DNA of 64,000 nt, from contig NZ_NFJD01000001.1 of the NCBI RefSeq assembly GCF_002159705.1, positions 434,001-498,000 of the forward strand, written 5' to 3'. Shown here one piece after another: positions 54,885 through 64,000 of this stretch. This stretch comes from Elusimicrobium sp. An273. Lineage in GTDB: Bacteria; Elusimicrobiota; Elusimicrobia; Elusimicrobiales; Elusimicrobiaceae. The position numbers and the translations under genes are program-made. A model generated the notes under the pieces. It did not search any database and was not told where the DNA came from. It saw nothing but the letters and a program-made list of their open reading frames with translations. The stretch's first letter is position 1. Each line of letters starts with the position of its first letter.

Positions 54885-55671
54885 TGCTGTACAATTTTTC
54901 GTTCTTCGTCAATTTAACCGGACGGGCGAACAAAAAGCCCGTTTTTTTTATTTTAGCAAGATTTTTTAAATATACATACCCCATGACCCGGCACGGGATC
55001 ATTTTCAGGCGTGCAAACCCCGCCATTTGTTTAAACGCCGCTTCGTAATACGCTTCCGCCTGCGCCGCCAGTTCCTGCAGGGCGGCCGCCAGCACCCGCG
55101 GGGCGCGGTTGTCCAATACGTCTTGGCGGGTAAGACCAAAGCGGGTGAGCAACTCTTCCGGAATATAGACGCGGCCCAATTTGGCGTCTTCGGGCACGTC
55201 GCGGATGATATTCGTCAGCTGTACGGCGGCGCCTTCCTGCCAGGCAAGCGCCTCGGCCTGCTTTCCTTGCACGCCTAAAATGTCCAGCGTGGCCAGCCCC
55301 ACAACAGCCGCCACCCGGTAGATATACCAGTCCAACGCTTGCTGGGTGGGATACGTCCGCCCTGTTAAATCGGCCCGCATGCCTTCTATTAACAGCAAAA
55401 ACCGATCGGGAGGCATGGAAAATTCCCGCGCGTCCGCCTGCAGCAGCCGGCCCAGTTCCGTCTGCGGAGTGCCGTCGTACATGCGGTGCACTTCCGCTTC
55501 CCAGTCGTCCAGCTGCCGGCCGGGGTTGGGGATGTTCGGCTCGTCTGCAAGGTCATCCATCAGGCGGCAAAATTCATAATAATGCGCCAACGCTTCGCGG
55601 CGGCGTTTGGATAAAAAGAAAAACGCCGGGCCGAAGCTGGATTTTTTATACGACTGCACATTAGTCGACAT
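54853..55671 (-). CDS. Squalene/phytoene synthase family protein
   Basis: 272 residues from ATG 55671; an open frame 42 codons longer lies inside coaW. First Asp-rich motif is LMDDLADEP (Asp39, Asp40, Asp43); second is NIIRDVPEDAKLGRVYIP. The family joins two prenyl diphosphates head to head. Whether the product is (pre)squalene for hopanoids, or phytoene or dehydrosqualene for carotenoids, cannot be told; no other such gene is nearby. Overlaps coaW by 11 bp. Confidence 0.88.
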   Translation of the reverse strand: MSTNVQSYKKSSFGPAFFFLSKRRREALAHYYEFCRLMDDLADEPNIPNPGRQLDDWEAEVHRMYDGTPQTELGRLLQADAREFSMPPDRFLLLIEGMRADLTGRTYPTQQALDWYIYRVAAVVGLATLDILGVQGKQAEALAWQEGAAVQLTNIIRDVPEDAKLGRVYIPEELLTRFGLTRQDVLDNRAPRVLAAALQELAAQAEAYYEAAFKQMAGFARLKMIPCRVMGYVYLKNLAKIKKTGFLFARPVKLTKNEKLYSIAYALFKTFF

Positions 55672-56506
55672 GGATTTTACCGTTTTTGTACAAATAGGAT
55701 AACGCCGCCCCCGTAGCGGTGGCATAAATGGCGTTTTGGGGAATAATAAAATTGACGCCGTGCATTTTGTGCAATGCCTGAAACACGTGTTTGGCAAACG
55801 GTACCAACGTAAGCGTGCCGGTCAGGATGACGTCTTTTACGGAGTCGTTGCGGCAGGCAAACACCGCCATCATGCCAATGGTTTGAAATACCATATTCAG
55901 CACGCCCACTGTCAAATCTTCGGGCGTAACGCCGTCTTCCATTTTGCCAAAGTTGGACGCGGTCGTATCGGGTGTGAGGGTGGAAATCACACCGGTGCTG
56001 ATATCGCTGATGTTCAAGTCCACCTGCCCCAGCCGGCCGCCTTCGGCCATTTCCACTACGGTTTTAAACGAGGTGGCCCCGCACAGCTTGCCGCACAGAC
56101 CCAGCACCGTCCCGCCGCCGACGCCCGAGCCGCCAATGTGGCGGATGCCGTCTTTCCCCGCGCGCACGAACGCCGTGCCCGTGCCCATGCTGACAATCAG
56201 CCCTTCCTTTTTGCCCGAAAGCGCCAATCCGCCCGAGCCGATGGCTTCAAATTCGTCCACCTTGGAAGTGGCAATCCCGTAAATGTTTTTCTTAAACAGC
56301 GAAGACCCCACCCCCGTCAGGATGATTTGCTGTACGTCCGAAAGTGCCAGGCCGTTTTCGTTGATAAATTTGCCCAGCGCCCCATAGGCGGAAGTCAGCG
56401 GGTCGGCGGCTTCCACTTTTAGCATGGAAACCAATTTTCCGGCGTCCGTATACCCCACGATTTTGGTGGTGGAGCCCCCTACGTCTATCCCGATGACTAC
56501 GCTCAT
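55661..56506 (-). CDS. coaW: Type II pantothenate kinase
   Basis: 281 residues, ASKHA (acetate and sugar kinase/Hsp70) fold. Phosphate 1 motif IGIDVGGSTTKIVGY, then the internal VSMGTGTAFVRA and GGSGVGGGTVLGLCGKL typical of eukaryote-like and Staphylococcus type II PanK. First step of CoA synthesis, from a kinase class that often escapes CoA feedback. It overlaps the M3 peptidase stop by 4 bp (ATGA). Confidence 0.9.
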   Translation of the reverse strand: MSVVIGIDVGGSTTKIVGYTDAGKLVSMLKVEAADPLTSAYGALGKFINENGLALSDVQQIILTGVGSSLFKKNIYGIATSKVDEFEAIGSGGLALSGKKEGLIVSMGTGTAFVRAGKDGIRHIGGSGVGGGTVLGLCGKLCGATSFKTVVEMAEGGRLGQVDLNISDISTGVISTLTPDTTASNFGKMEDGVTPEDLTVGVLNMVFQTIGMMAVFACRNDSVKDVILTGTLTLVPFAKHVFQALHKMHGVNFIIPQNAIYATATGAALSYLYKNGKIHVD

Positions 56507-58551
56507 AAATCCTCCTGCGGCAAGCCGATGGCCTGCAAGAACGGTTCTATCTTGGCCGGGCGGCCCAAGAAATTTTCCACCATTTTCTCTTCATCCAGCG
56601 TGCCGCCTTTTTCCAAAATTTCGCGGCGGAATTTAAGCCCCGTCTCGGGGTTAAAAATGCCGTTCTTTTTAAACTCGCCGAAAAAATCTTCCGCTATTAC
56701 TTCCGACCACAAATACCCGTAATATCCGGCGTCATACCCGCCCATAATGTGCCCGAAAGAGGCCTGCGGGAGGGTGCCCTTGGTAAGCGGAAGCCCGCGG
56801 ATTTTTTTGGTTAAATCAAAATACAGTTTGGTGGAGTCGGGTGTAGTTTTGGCGGTGTGGAGCGTCATATCATACTGGGCAAAAAAGTCCTGCCGCAGGT
56901 ACGTCCCGCCCGAGCCGAAATTCTTGGCCGCAATCATCCGTTGGATTAAATCGTCCGGCAGCGGCTCGCCCGTTTTGTAGTGCTTGCTGATTTTTTTAAG
57001 CACCTGCGGATCCCACGCCCAGCGCTCCAGCATTTGGCTGGGCGCTTCTACAAAATCCCAGCTGACGTTGGTGCCCGAAAACGCGGAGTATTTGGCCTGG
57101 GTCAGCGCGTTGTGCAGTACATGACCAAACTCGTGGAATAACGTTTCCACTTCGCTGTGTTTAAGCAGGGAAGGCGTCGTGGCGGAAGGTTTGTTTAAAT
57201 TGGCCACAATGGCGACGAACGGAATTTGATAGGTGCCGTCTTTCTTTTCTTCCCCTTCCACCAAGCCGAAGCAGGCGGCGTGTTTGTATTTGCCTTCGCG
57301 CGGGTAAAGATCCATATAAAAATAGGCAATCAGCCGGCCGCTGGCCCGGTCGGTAATTTTAAAAGCTTTTACGTCGGGGTGCCACACCGGGATATCCACC
57401 GGCTCAAACGTAATGCCAAACACTCCGCCAAACAAATCCAGCATGCCGTCAATCACCACTTGGGACGGGAAATACTCTTTTATTTTTTCGCTGTCCAGTT
57501 CCAAATTTTCTTTGCGGTATTTGTTGCTCCAATAGCCGCTTTCCCACGAATATAAGGTGCGGCTTTTTTTGCCGGTCTTGCCGTTTTTGTAAGCAATCAT
57601 TTCCCGGTCTTCCTGTTTGGCAAGCGGTTTTAGCTTTTTTTGCAAATTCTTCAAAAACTTCATCACGGTTTGGGGGTTTTTTGCCATGCGGTCTTCCAGT
57701 TTCATCTGCGCATGGTTTTCATACCCGAGCAAGTGCGCAATCTCCCGGCGAAGCGTCAGCGTTTTTTCCAGCAGTTCCACATTTTCCGCCCCGCCGCGGC
57801 GGTTGTATTTAAATTCAAGCGCTTTGCGGGCGTCTTCATTATCGGCGTTTAACATAAACGGCACGTAGTCGGGATAATCCAGCGTAACCAGGTATTTGCC
57901 GTCCGGCGTTTTTTCCAGTTTTTCAATATAATCTTCGCCCAAGCCCTGCAGCTGCTCGCGCGTAACGGCAAGGGGGTCTTTGTATTCTTGGATGTTTTTG
58001 TCAAACTTAATAATATATTCCGCTTTTTCTTTATTAAGCGCTTTAAATTTTTCCAAATCTTCGTCGTTTAGTTCCATACCGCTGTTTTTAAACCCGATCA
58101 GCATTTCTTTAACGAGCTTGGCCTGCACGGGGTCTAATTGGGGGTTGGTGTCGGTATATTCGCGGATGGCGCGGTACACGTCGCGCCGGGTGGCCACGTC
58201 CACCATATATTGGCTGATTTGCATTTGCAGCGCCAAGGCCGCATCGCGGAAGTTTTTATCCGTAGACACGTACGACAAAAAACCGCTCATTCCCAAGGCG
58301 TTGCCGTAATCGTCAAAGGCGCGTTCGTAGGCCATAATGGTGTTTTCAAACGTGCGCTGCTCTTTGGGGATGGCCACCAGCGCGTTTAAATCCTTTTCCA
58401 GCTGCACGCGCGCCGTCGCCTCGGCCGGGGCCAGTTCCTCGGCTTTATAATCAAAATGCAAAACGCCGTTTTTAAACATATCTGCCATACAATACGCTCC
58501 CGTCGCGGTTAAAAGAAAAGCCGTAACTAAAAGAAATTTTGTTTTTTTCAT
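56503..58551 (-). CDS. Exported M3-family zinc oligopeptidase
   Basis: 682 residues. A signal peptide (MKKTKFLLVTAFLLTATGAYC, possibly a lipobox-like end) precedes an all-helical M3 peptidase. Catalytic HEFGH at residues 473-477 in VETLFHEFGHVLHNAL. Related to Dcp and oligopeptidase A, which are usually cytoplasmic, so export is notable. Degrades short peptides. Start of the peptidase-coaW-synthase-TPR operon. Confidence 0.9.
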   Translation of the reverse strand: MKKTKFLLVTAFLLTATGAYCMADMFKNGVLHFDYKAEELAPAEATARVQLEKDLNALVAIPKEQRTFENTIMAYERAFDDYGNALGMSGFLSYVSTDKNFRDAALALQMQISQYMVDVATRRDVYRAIREYTDTNPQLDPVQAKLVKEMLIGFKNSGMELNDEDLEKFKALNKEKAEYIIKFDKNIQEYKDPLAVTREQLQGLGEDYIEKLEKTPDGKYLVTLDYPDYVPFMLNADNEDARKALEFKYNRRGGAENVELLEKTLTLRREIAHLLGYENHAQMKLEDRMAKNPQTVMKFLKNLQKKLKPLAKQEDREMIAYKNGKTGKKSRTLYSWESGYWSNKYRKENLELDSEKIKEYFPSQVVIDGMLDLFGGVFGITFEPVDIPVWHPDVKAFKITDRASGRLIAYFYMDLYPREGKYKHAACFGLVEGEEKKDGTYQIPFVAIVANLNKPSATTPSLLKHSEVETLFHEFGHVLHNALTQAKYSAFSGTNVSWDFVEAPSQMLERWAWDPQVLKKISKHYKTGEPLPDDLIQRMIAAKNFGSGGTYLRQDFFAQYDMTLHTAKTTPDSTKLYFDLTKKIRGLPLTKGTLPQASFGHIMGGYDAGYYGYLWSEVIAEDFFGEFKKNGIFNPETGLKFRREILEKGGTLDEEKMVENFLGRPAKIEPFLQAIGLPQEDL

Positions 58552-58570
58552 AGGAATATATTACACTCTT

Positions 58571-58600
58571 ATTGTATCGGTTTTGGGCCCGAAGGGGCAA
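58571..58600 (-). promoter_or_regulatory. Promoter of the M3 peptidase operon
   Basis: Minus strand: -35 TTGCCC (58595-58600), 18-bp spacer, -10 TACAAT (58571-58576), about 20 bp before the ATG. Confidence 0.45.
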
Positions 58601-58620
58601 CCGGTAAAAGTGGACTCGGA

Positions 58621-58667
58621 TTATAACGAAAAACAAAAAGTCTTTTTCTTTTTGTTATTTGTTATAA
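58621..58667. repeat. 47-bp near-perfect palindrome upstream of the arginine decarboxylase gene
   Basis: Arms 58621-58640 and 58648-58667 match as inverted repeats at 18 of 20 positions, with one further G-T wobble; the centre is TCTTTTT. The arms are almost all A/T. The right arm contains the TTGTTA (58652-58657) that serves as -35 for the decarboxylase gene. Confidence 0.75.
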
Positions 58668-58680
58668 TTTATATTATATT
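58652..58680 (+). promoter_or_regulatory. Promoter of the arginine decarboxylase-agmatinase operon
   Basis: -35 TTGTTA (58652-58657), 17-bp spacer, -10 TATATT (58675-58680). Confidence 0.5.
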
Positions 58681-58713
58681 AATTCACATCAAGGAATTAG
58701 TGGAAAAATAAAA

Positions 58714-59268
58714 ATGTACGAAGCGTTTGTACCCAAAGAGATATTCCTTACCAAAGGAATTGGCAGACACAAAGAAAAACTGGCCAGCTTTGAAGAAGCG
58801 TTGAGAGACGCCAAAATCGCCAGCTTTAACTTGGTGCCTGTGTCCAGCATCTTCCCTCCCGGCTGCAAAACCGTGCCAATATCCAAAGGCCTTCAAGAAT
58901 TGCACCCGGGCCAAATTCTGCATTGCGTCATCAGCAGAAACACGAGCAACGAATACCGCCGCTTGATTTCCGCTTCCGTGGGTCTGGCGATCCCGAAAGA
59001 AGGAAAGAAAACGCACGGATACATTTCCGAACACCACAGCTTCGGCGAAACCGACAAACAAGCCGGCGATTATGCGGAAGACTTGGCTGCTTTGATGCTC
59101 TCCACTACGCTGGGCATCGAGTTCGACAATAACACCACTTGGGACCAGAAAGAAGAAATCTGGAAAATGAGCGGTAAAATCGTCCGCACTACCAACATTA
59201 CTCAGTCCGCCATCTGCGTGGAAGGTCTTTGGACCACCGTTGTAGCGGCGGCTGTGTTTGTAAAATAA
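58714..59268 (+). CDS. Pyruvoyl-dependent arginine decarboxylase
   Basis: 184 residues. Makes agmatine from arginine. The proenzyme cleaves itself at a Ser-Ser bond: the site VSSIFPPG places it between Ser44 and Ser45, giving a pyruvoyl group on the second chain. GRHKEKLASFEEALRDA and the C-terminal family features are present. AAGGAA upstream. Followed after 13 bp by agmatinase. Confidence 0.93.
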   Translation: MYEAFVPKEIFLTKGIGRHKEKLASFEEALRDAKIASFNLVPVSSIFPPGCKTVPISKGLQELHPGQILHCVISRNTSNEYRRLISASVGLAIPKEGKKTHGYISEHHSFGETDKQAGDYAEDLAALMLSTTLGIEFDNNTTWDQKEEIWKMSGKIVRTTNITQSAICVEGLWTTVVAAAVFVK

Positions 59269-59281
59269 CTCCGGTAACATT

Positions 59282-60166
59282 GTGAGCGATAACGTACAAA
59301 CCGATAAGTTTATGGGGCTAGAGAGCAGATACAGCTCTCTGCCCCTTTCTAAATTCGTGGTCGTGCCCGTGCCGTTTGAAAAGACGGTCTGCTACGGGCA
59401 TGGTACCGCCAAAGGCCCCGCCGCGGTGATTGAGGCTTCCACCCAAATTGAACTTTGGGACGAAGAAACCAAAACCGAAACGTGGGAACTGGGCATTAAT
59501 ACGCAGCCGGCCGTTAATTGCAAAGGGTCTACCAACACGGTATTTAAAAATATCGACAAAACCGTCCGCAACCTGATGCAGTACAAAGCCATTCCGTTTT
59601 ATATCGGCGGCGAGCATACGGTTACCCAAGCGCTGGCGCAGCCTTATATTGAAAAATATAAAGACTTAAGCATCTTGCACTTTGACGCCCACGCCGATTT
59701 GCGCGAAACCTTTGAAGGCACGCCCAAAAGCCACGCCTGCGCCCTGTATCCGGCCTCCCGCCAGGTACCGGTGGTGCAAGTGGGCATCCGCAGCGTAGCC
59801 AGCGAAGAAAAGCAATACTGCAATGCGGGCAAAGTGACCACGTTTTTAATGCACGAAAACCGCGACATTAAAAAGCTCATCCCGCAGGTGCTTAAAAAGC
59901 TGACGGACACCGTCTATATCACCATTGACGTGGACGGCTTTGATCCGTCCGTCATCCCGGCTACCGGCACCCCGCAGCCCGGCGGATTTATGTGGTATGA
60001 AGCGCTGGACTTGTTCCGCGAAGTCATTAAACATAAAAAAATCGTGGCGGTGGACGTGGTGGAAGCCTGCCAAAGAAAGGCCGACGTCATTACGGAATTT
60101 AACGTGTCTAAGTTAATTTACCGCTTAATGGGCTACCTGGCCTTGAAAGATCAAAAGAAAAAATAA
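59282..60166 (+). CDS. speB: Agmatinase (arginase/ureohydrolase family)
   Basis: 294 residues, GTG start. Converts agmatine to putrescine and urea. Mn-binding motifs: GGEHTVTQ, LHFDAHADLRETFEG and ITIDVDGFDPSVIPATGTP. The pairing with arginine decarboxylase settles agmatine as the substrate. Two terminators follow. Confidence 0.95.
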   Translation: MSDNVQTDKFMGLESRYSSLPLSKFVVVPVPFEKTVCYGHGTAKGPAAVIEASTQIELWDEETKTETWELGINTQPAVNCKGSTNTVFKNIDKTVRNLMQYKAIPFYIGGEHTVTQALAQPYIEKYKDLSILHFDAHADLRETFEGTPKSHACALYPASRQVPVVQVGIRSVASEEKQYCNAGKVTTFLMHENRDIKKLIPQVLKKLTDTVYITIDVDGFDPSVIPATGTPQPGGFMWYEALDLFREVIKHKKIVAVDVVEACQRKADVITEFNVSKLIYRLMGYLALKDQKKK

Positions 60167-60173
60167 TTTCCTG

Positions 60174-60197
60174 CCCGCTCTTCGGAGCGGGTTTTTT
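60174..60197 (+). terminator. Intrinsic terminator with TTCG loop
   Basis: Seven-bp stem 60174-60180 with 60185-60191, TTCG tetraloop, then six T. Confidence 0.88.
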
Positions 60198-60214
60198 ATG
60201 CTCCTCTAATTCCG

Positions 60215-60247
60215 CCCGTTTCGGTTTCGTACCCGGAACGGGTTTTT
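60215..60247 (+). terminator. Second intrinsic terminator downstream of speB
   Basis: Ten-bp stem 60215-60224 with 60233-60242 (one wobble), then TTTTT. Tandem to the first. Confidence 0.7.
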
Positions 60248-60307
60248 ATGCTAAGCGCGGGGCGAACGCCTAATTCTCCCCTCCGCCGCCCAATTAACAA
60301 CCTATAT

Positions 60308-60342
60308 AAAAACCCCCGCGGTGCAATCCGCGGGGTTTTTTT
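60308..60342. terminator. Terminator of the first beta-barrel gene
   Basis: Eight-bp stem 60314-60321 with 60328-60335, six-nt loop, A and T runs on both sides. Confidence 0.85.
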
Positions 60343-60357
60343 CTTCACGCTTTTACG

Positions 60358-61083
60358 TTAAAACACATACCCCCGCTTTAAAAACACCGTTACATAATGC
60401 AGGTTTTCGCGGCCGGCACCGGACAAGAATTTGTCATAGTCAAACGAAAAGCTTTGGTACCGCCCTTCCAAGCCCCACAGCCACTGCCCGGCCAAGCGGT
60501 GTTCCACCCCCAGCCCGGTATAGTATGTAAACGAGCGGCTGCTTTCGCTGCGGCTGTCCGACACGGACGTATACGCCCCGCCGTTTTGCTCCCAAAAACT
60601 GTTTTTGACAGTCGCTTTGGAAAAGGCAATACCCGCCCCGAACGGAATGTAAAACCGGAAAGTCCCTTGCGGATTGAGCGTAAACCGCCCGGCCGCCATC
60701 AGGTTATGCACATCCATATCCTGATCTGCCTCGGCTTTCATATGCTGGCCGCTGCCGCCCCACGCGTTTAATTCTTCGGCCGCGCCGTCAAACAAGTTGG
60801 CGTTGTATTCCACGCCAAATGCCCAGTAGGGGCTGACGGTATATAAGTACTGCGCGCCGAACGCTACCGATTCATCCCCCCATCCAAAATCTTTGGTTTG
60901 CCCCAGCGGATAGCCGGTATCATCCCGAAAATCCAGCCCCAAATGCGTATCGTTGGTGGCGCCGCCCGCCCCCGCGTATACGGAAATAAATTGATCTCCT
61001 GCTTGGATGCCCTGCGCGTGGCTCCATACCGGCCATACGCAGCTGATGCCTATTAAAACGGCGAGCCAAAAACTTTTTTTCAC
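60358..61083 (-). CDS. Outer-membrane beta-barrel protein (paralogue 1)
   Basis: 241 residues. Signal peptide to about residue 24 (VWPVWSHAQG). Alternating strands with turn-rich loops, and a C-terminal Phe (FLKRGYVF) as BAM-recognised barrels have. About eight strands, like OmpA-X-W-type small barrels. It is a paralogue of the next gene: GIQAGDQFISVY against GIEKGDQMVSVF, and both contain LWGLEGRYQ or IWGVEGRYQ. Confidence 0.82.
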   Translation of the reverse strand: MKKSFWLAVLIGISCVWPVWSHAQGIQAGDQFISVYAGAGGATNDTHLGLDFRDDTGYPLGQTKDFGWGDESVAFGAQYLYTVSPYWAFGVEYNANLFDGAAEELNAWGGSGQHMKAEADQDMDVHNLMAAGRFTLNPQGTFRFYIPFGAGIAFSKATVKNSFWEQNGGAYTSVSDSRSESSRSFTYYTGLGVEHRLAGQWLWGLEGRYQSFSFDYDKFLSGAGRENLHYVTVFLKRGYVF

Positions 61084-61142
61084 ACTGCCTCCTTGTAGGA
61101 ATTTTTCTTAATAAGAATATCTTGCCAATTTTTGACAGAAAC

Positions 61143-61170
61143 AAAAACCCCGCATCCAAAGATGCGGGGT
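61143..61170 (-). terminator. Terminator of the second beta-barrel gene
   Basis: Ten-bp stem 61147-61156 with 61161-61170, loop CAAA, T run in the minus direction. Confidence 0.87.
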
Positions 61171-61190
61171 ATACAGGCATAAAGCCTAAA

Positions 61191-61907
61191 TTAGAAGCGG
61201 TAGCCCAGTTTCAGCAACAGCGCAAAGTAGCTCAGATTTTTCGTGCCGTATTCGTCGCTGAATTTGCCGTAATCAAACTGGAAGCCTTGGTAGCGGCCTT
61301 CCACGCCCCAAATCCAGTTTTGGCTAAACGTTCCTTCCAAACCTAAACCAACGTAATAGGTAAACGAAGTGGTGCGTTTGCTTTCCGAAGCATTCGTGCG
61401 ATCCAAGCGTCCGGCCATGTTGATTACTTCATTAAAATCAAAAGTCGCTTTGGAAGAAGCCACCCCTAAGCCCAACGGGATGTAGAAGCGAACTTTAGAC
61501 TGCGGGTTTACCGTATAGCGTCCGGCAATCATAAAATTTTGTACGTCCATTTTGCTGTTTACTTCCGATTCACCCCAATTGTTCCAGTCCACAAAATATT
61601 CCCGTTCATATTCGGCATCGCCGAAGTTGTTGCCGTTGTATTCGGCACCCAAAGCGAAATGCGGCGTAAGCGCGTACATATACTGCACGCCGTAAGACGT
61701 AGAGGCATCCCCCCAATCTAAGGTGGAAGTGTCAACCGCTTCACCCGTAACAGAGTATGCAGAAACGCCCGAATCGTTCAGCGGGGCGGCGCTGCCCAAA
61801 AAGACGGAAACCATTTGGTCGCCTTTTTCAATGCCTTGGGCAGAGGCGGTCGTCGGCCAAGCACACAACATGCTTAAAAATACGGCTAATAACGTGATTT
61901 TTTTCAT
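61191..61907 (-). CDS. Outer-membrane beta-barrel protein (paralogue 2)
   Basis: 238 residues. Signal peptide to about residue 24 (CAWPTTASAQG), eight or so strands, C-terminal Phe (LLLKLGYRF). Shares motifs NLxRYTVNPQS- and VRFYIPLGLGVASSKATF-like strands with paralogue 1 (FRFYIPFGAGIAFSKATV). Each has its own terminator. Role, porin or structural, is not known. Confidence 0.82.
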   Translation of the reverse strand: MKKITLLAVFLSMLCAWPTTASAQGIEKGDQMVSVFLGSAAPLNDSGVSAYSVTGEAVDTSTLDWGDASTSYGVQYMYALTPHFALGAEYNGNNFGDAEYEREYFVDWNNWGESEVNSKMDVQNFMIAGRYTVNPQSKVRFYIPLGLGVASSKATFDFNEVINMAGRLDRTNASESKRTTSFTYYVGLGLEGTFSQNWIWGVEGRYQGFQFDYGKFSDEYGTKNLSYFALLLKLGYRF

Positions 61908-61950
61908 TGACTTCTCCTTTCTGAATTTTTTATATCATACTAATTTTAGA

Positions 61951-61980
61951 AGAAAAAACCTATGCTTCGGCATAGGTTTT
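61951..61980 (-). terminator. Intrinsic terminator with TTCG loop
   Basis: Eleven-bp stem 61955-61965 with 61970-61980, TTCG tetraloop; T run in the minus direction. Ends the serS-TPR transcript. Confidence 0.88.
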
Positions 61981-61997
61981 CCCCAAAAACAAAAAAG

Positions 61998-63193
61998 TCA
62001 AGCCTGCGGCGGCAGCGGGCCTACGTCGCGGCTGGCAGGCACGGCGTAAGGCGTTTGCAGCAGTTTTTTAGCCAAATCGTCAAAGCCCCATTTGTCGTCA
62101 AACGACAGTACGTAGCGGTATTGTTTTTTGGCTTTTTCCCGCGCGCCCAGCACGTCATACACCTCGCCCAAGCGCACTTCGTTCCACACGCCCCAGCGGC
62201 TGGGTTCTTGGTTTTTAATGGCTTGTTGCCCTTGTTCAAACAAGGCGCGGGCCTGCTCAAAATTTCCTTTTTGCATCTGCACCGTGCCCAGCGCCGTATA
62301 CGCGCGGGAAATGTAGATATCTTTATAAAAAGGATCGGTGCCGATTAATTTTAAGAAGTCTTCCGCTTGTTCGGTTACTTCGTCATAATGGGCGGTTTCG
62401 TAGAGACAGATGATTTCCACATAATGCATCAGCGGGTTTTTGGGGTATTTGGCGCGCAGCTGGCGGATGTATTCCAGCGATTTTTGCGGGGCATAATACT
62501 TGCTGTTGCGCGTATTTTGGATTTCAATTAAAATCAGTTTAGCACTGTCGGACGTAAAATGCGCTTTTTCCCGCGCCAGGTTTAGCTGGGCAACGCCTTC
62601 GTCCGGATCGCCTTTAATGGCCACAATCTTGGCCAGAATTTTAATGACCGAGGGCAGCGTGCCCGCATAATACTGGTAAATACCCAAGCCGAAATAAGCG
62701 TCGTAATAGGTGGGATCCAACTCGAGGGATTTTTCCAAGTTTTTGATGGCTCTGCGCCCGGAGAAATACGCCGTAATCCAGCTGCGGTTGCGCATGGTAA
62801 ACATCGCGCGCAAGCCGTACAAGGCGCCAATGCCCATGTAGGCGTTGGGGTCTTCGGGGTATTGTTTAATCCAGCGTTTGATGCCCGCAATGGATTCATC
62901 CAAAATTTGTTCAAATACTTTGCGCTGGCGGTCGTCGCTCAGTTCATACTCGTACTCGTAGCGGCTCCAGGCAATCATGGCGTTGCCAAAGTGGGCGAAC
63001 GGATGATCCGGATAGTCCTTAAACACCCGCTCAATGTTTTTTTGCGCGGTGTCAAAGTCCAGGCTGTACACGCCGTTGATGCCTTCCGTGGCGTATTGCA
63101 TCACGTCCGGCGGGAGCGTCAGCTCCGAAGACGCCGGAAGCGCCGCGGCCAGCATCAGCAGCCCGGCCGCCGCCCAGTGGAGCAGCTTCTTCA

Positions 63194-63194
<1 letters not shown>
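61998..63194 (-). CDS. Exported TPR protein
   Basis: 398 residues. Signal peptide (MKKLLHWAAAGLLMLAAALPASS), then helical repeats throughout, with canonical TPR-like units (GINGVYSLDFDTAQKNIERV, AIKNLEKSLELDPTYYDAYF, TALGTVQMQKGNFEQARALF). No other domain. It is coupled to serS by a one-base overlap (TAATG). Confidence 0.82.

Positions 63195-64000
<806 letters not shown>

Overview
The window reads as a stretch of chromosome from a Gram-negative bacterium, with about 68 protein genes, one tRNA and no phage, insertion sequence or CRISPR. An outer membrane is implied by Lnt, several lipoproteins, two C-terminal-Phe beta-barrel proteins and exported TPR and GIN-domain proteins. Three scattered orphan prepilin genes with near-identical N-termini, a pyruvoyl arginine decarboxylase, a type II pantothenate kinase and moderate GC make Elusimicrobiota (a gut-type lineage) my best guess. 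This is inference from gene style, not a database match.

Layout. 1-6.1 kb: 3' part of ptsI, lepA, two convergent prepilins, folD and a lipoprotein. 6.1-15.7 kb: a mostly minus-strand block with a GDPD phosphodiesterase, mscL, a CofE-like ligase, hemW, prfB, lnt and secA, with several overlapping stops and starts. 15.8-18.1 kb: exported small proteins, an Nfu-type Fe-S scaffold and a PHP phosphoesterase. 18.2-25.1 kb: a 1268-residue exported/MFS fusion, coaD, dgt and an exported ankyrin-like protein. 25.1-28.7 kb: a divergent UlaG-like hydrolase/HxlR regulator pair, tRNA-Gly, yjbQ and ybgC. 28.4-36 kb: pheST with a coiled-coil gene, then divergent zapA-like, rarA, xseA, xseB and tlyA. 36-42.5 kb: a third prepilin, glmU-prs-rplY-pth, rsmE-mtaB. 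42.6-46.3 kb: hrcA-grpE-dnaK under a CIRCE-type operator. 46.7-53.5 kb: tatD, a lipoprotein, infC-rpmI-rplT, a lipoprotein, a GIN-domain protein, nusB-ligA. 53.5-58.6 kb: an M3 peptidase, coaW, squalene/phytoene synthase and TPR operon. 58.7-60.2 kb: arginine decarboxylase plus agmatinase, making putrescine. 60.3-64 kb: two paralogous beta-barrels, a TPR protein and the 3' part of serS.

The most interesting signals are in the non-coding DNA. The 1268-residue fusion gene and the ankyrin-like exported gene share an operator-plus-promoter block with identical spacing. The fusion gene also has a leader with a candidate small ORF and a terminator hairpin. About ten genes have a -10 box 6-8 nt before the ATG, suggesting leaderless mRNAs. 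The three prepilins share a promoter-like block. A 47-bp near-palindrome precedes the arginine decarboxylase gene, and tandem 17-mers lie between the HxlR regulator and its divergent partner. No complete new defence or mobile system was seen. Intrinsic terminators, many bidirectional and two with a TTCG loop, are common.
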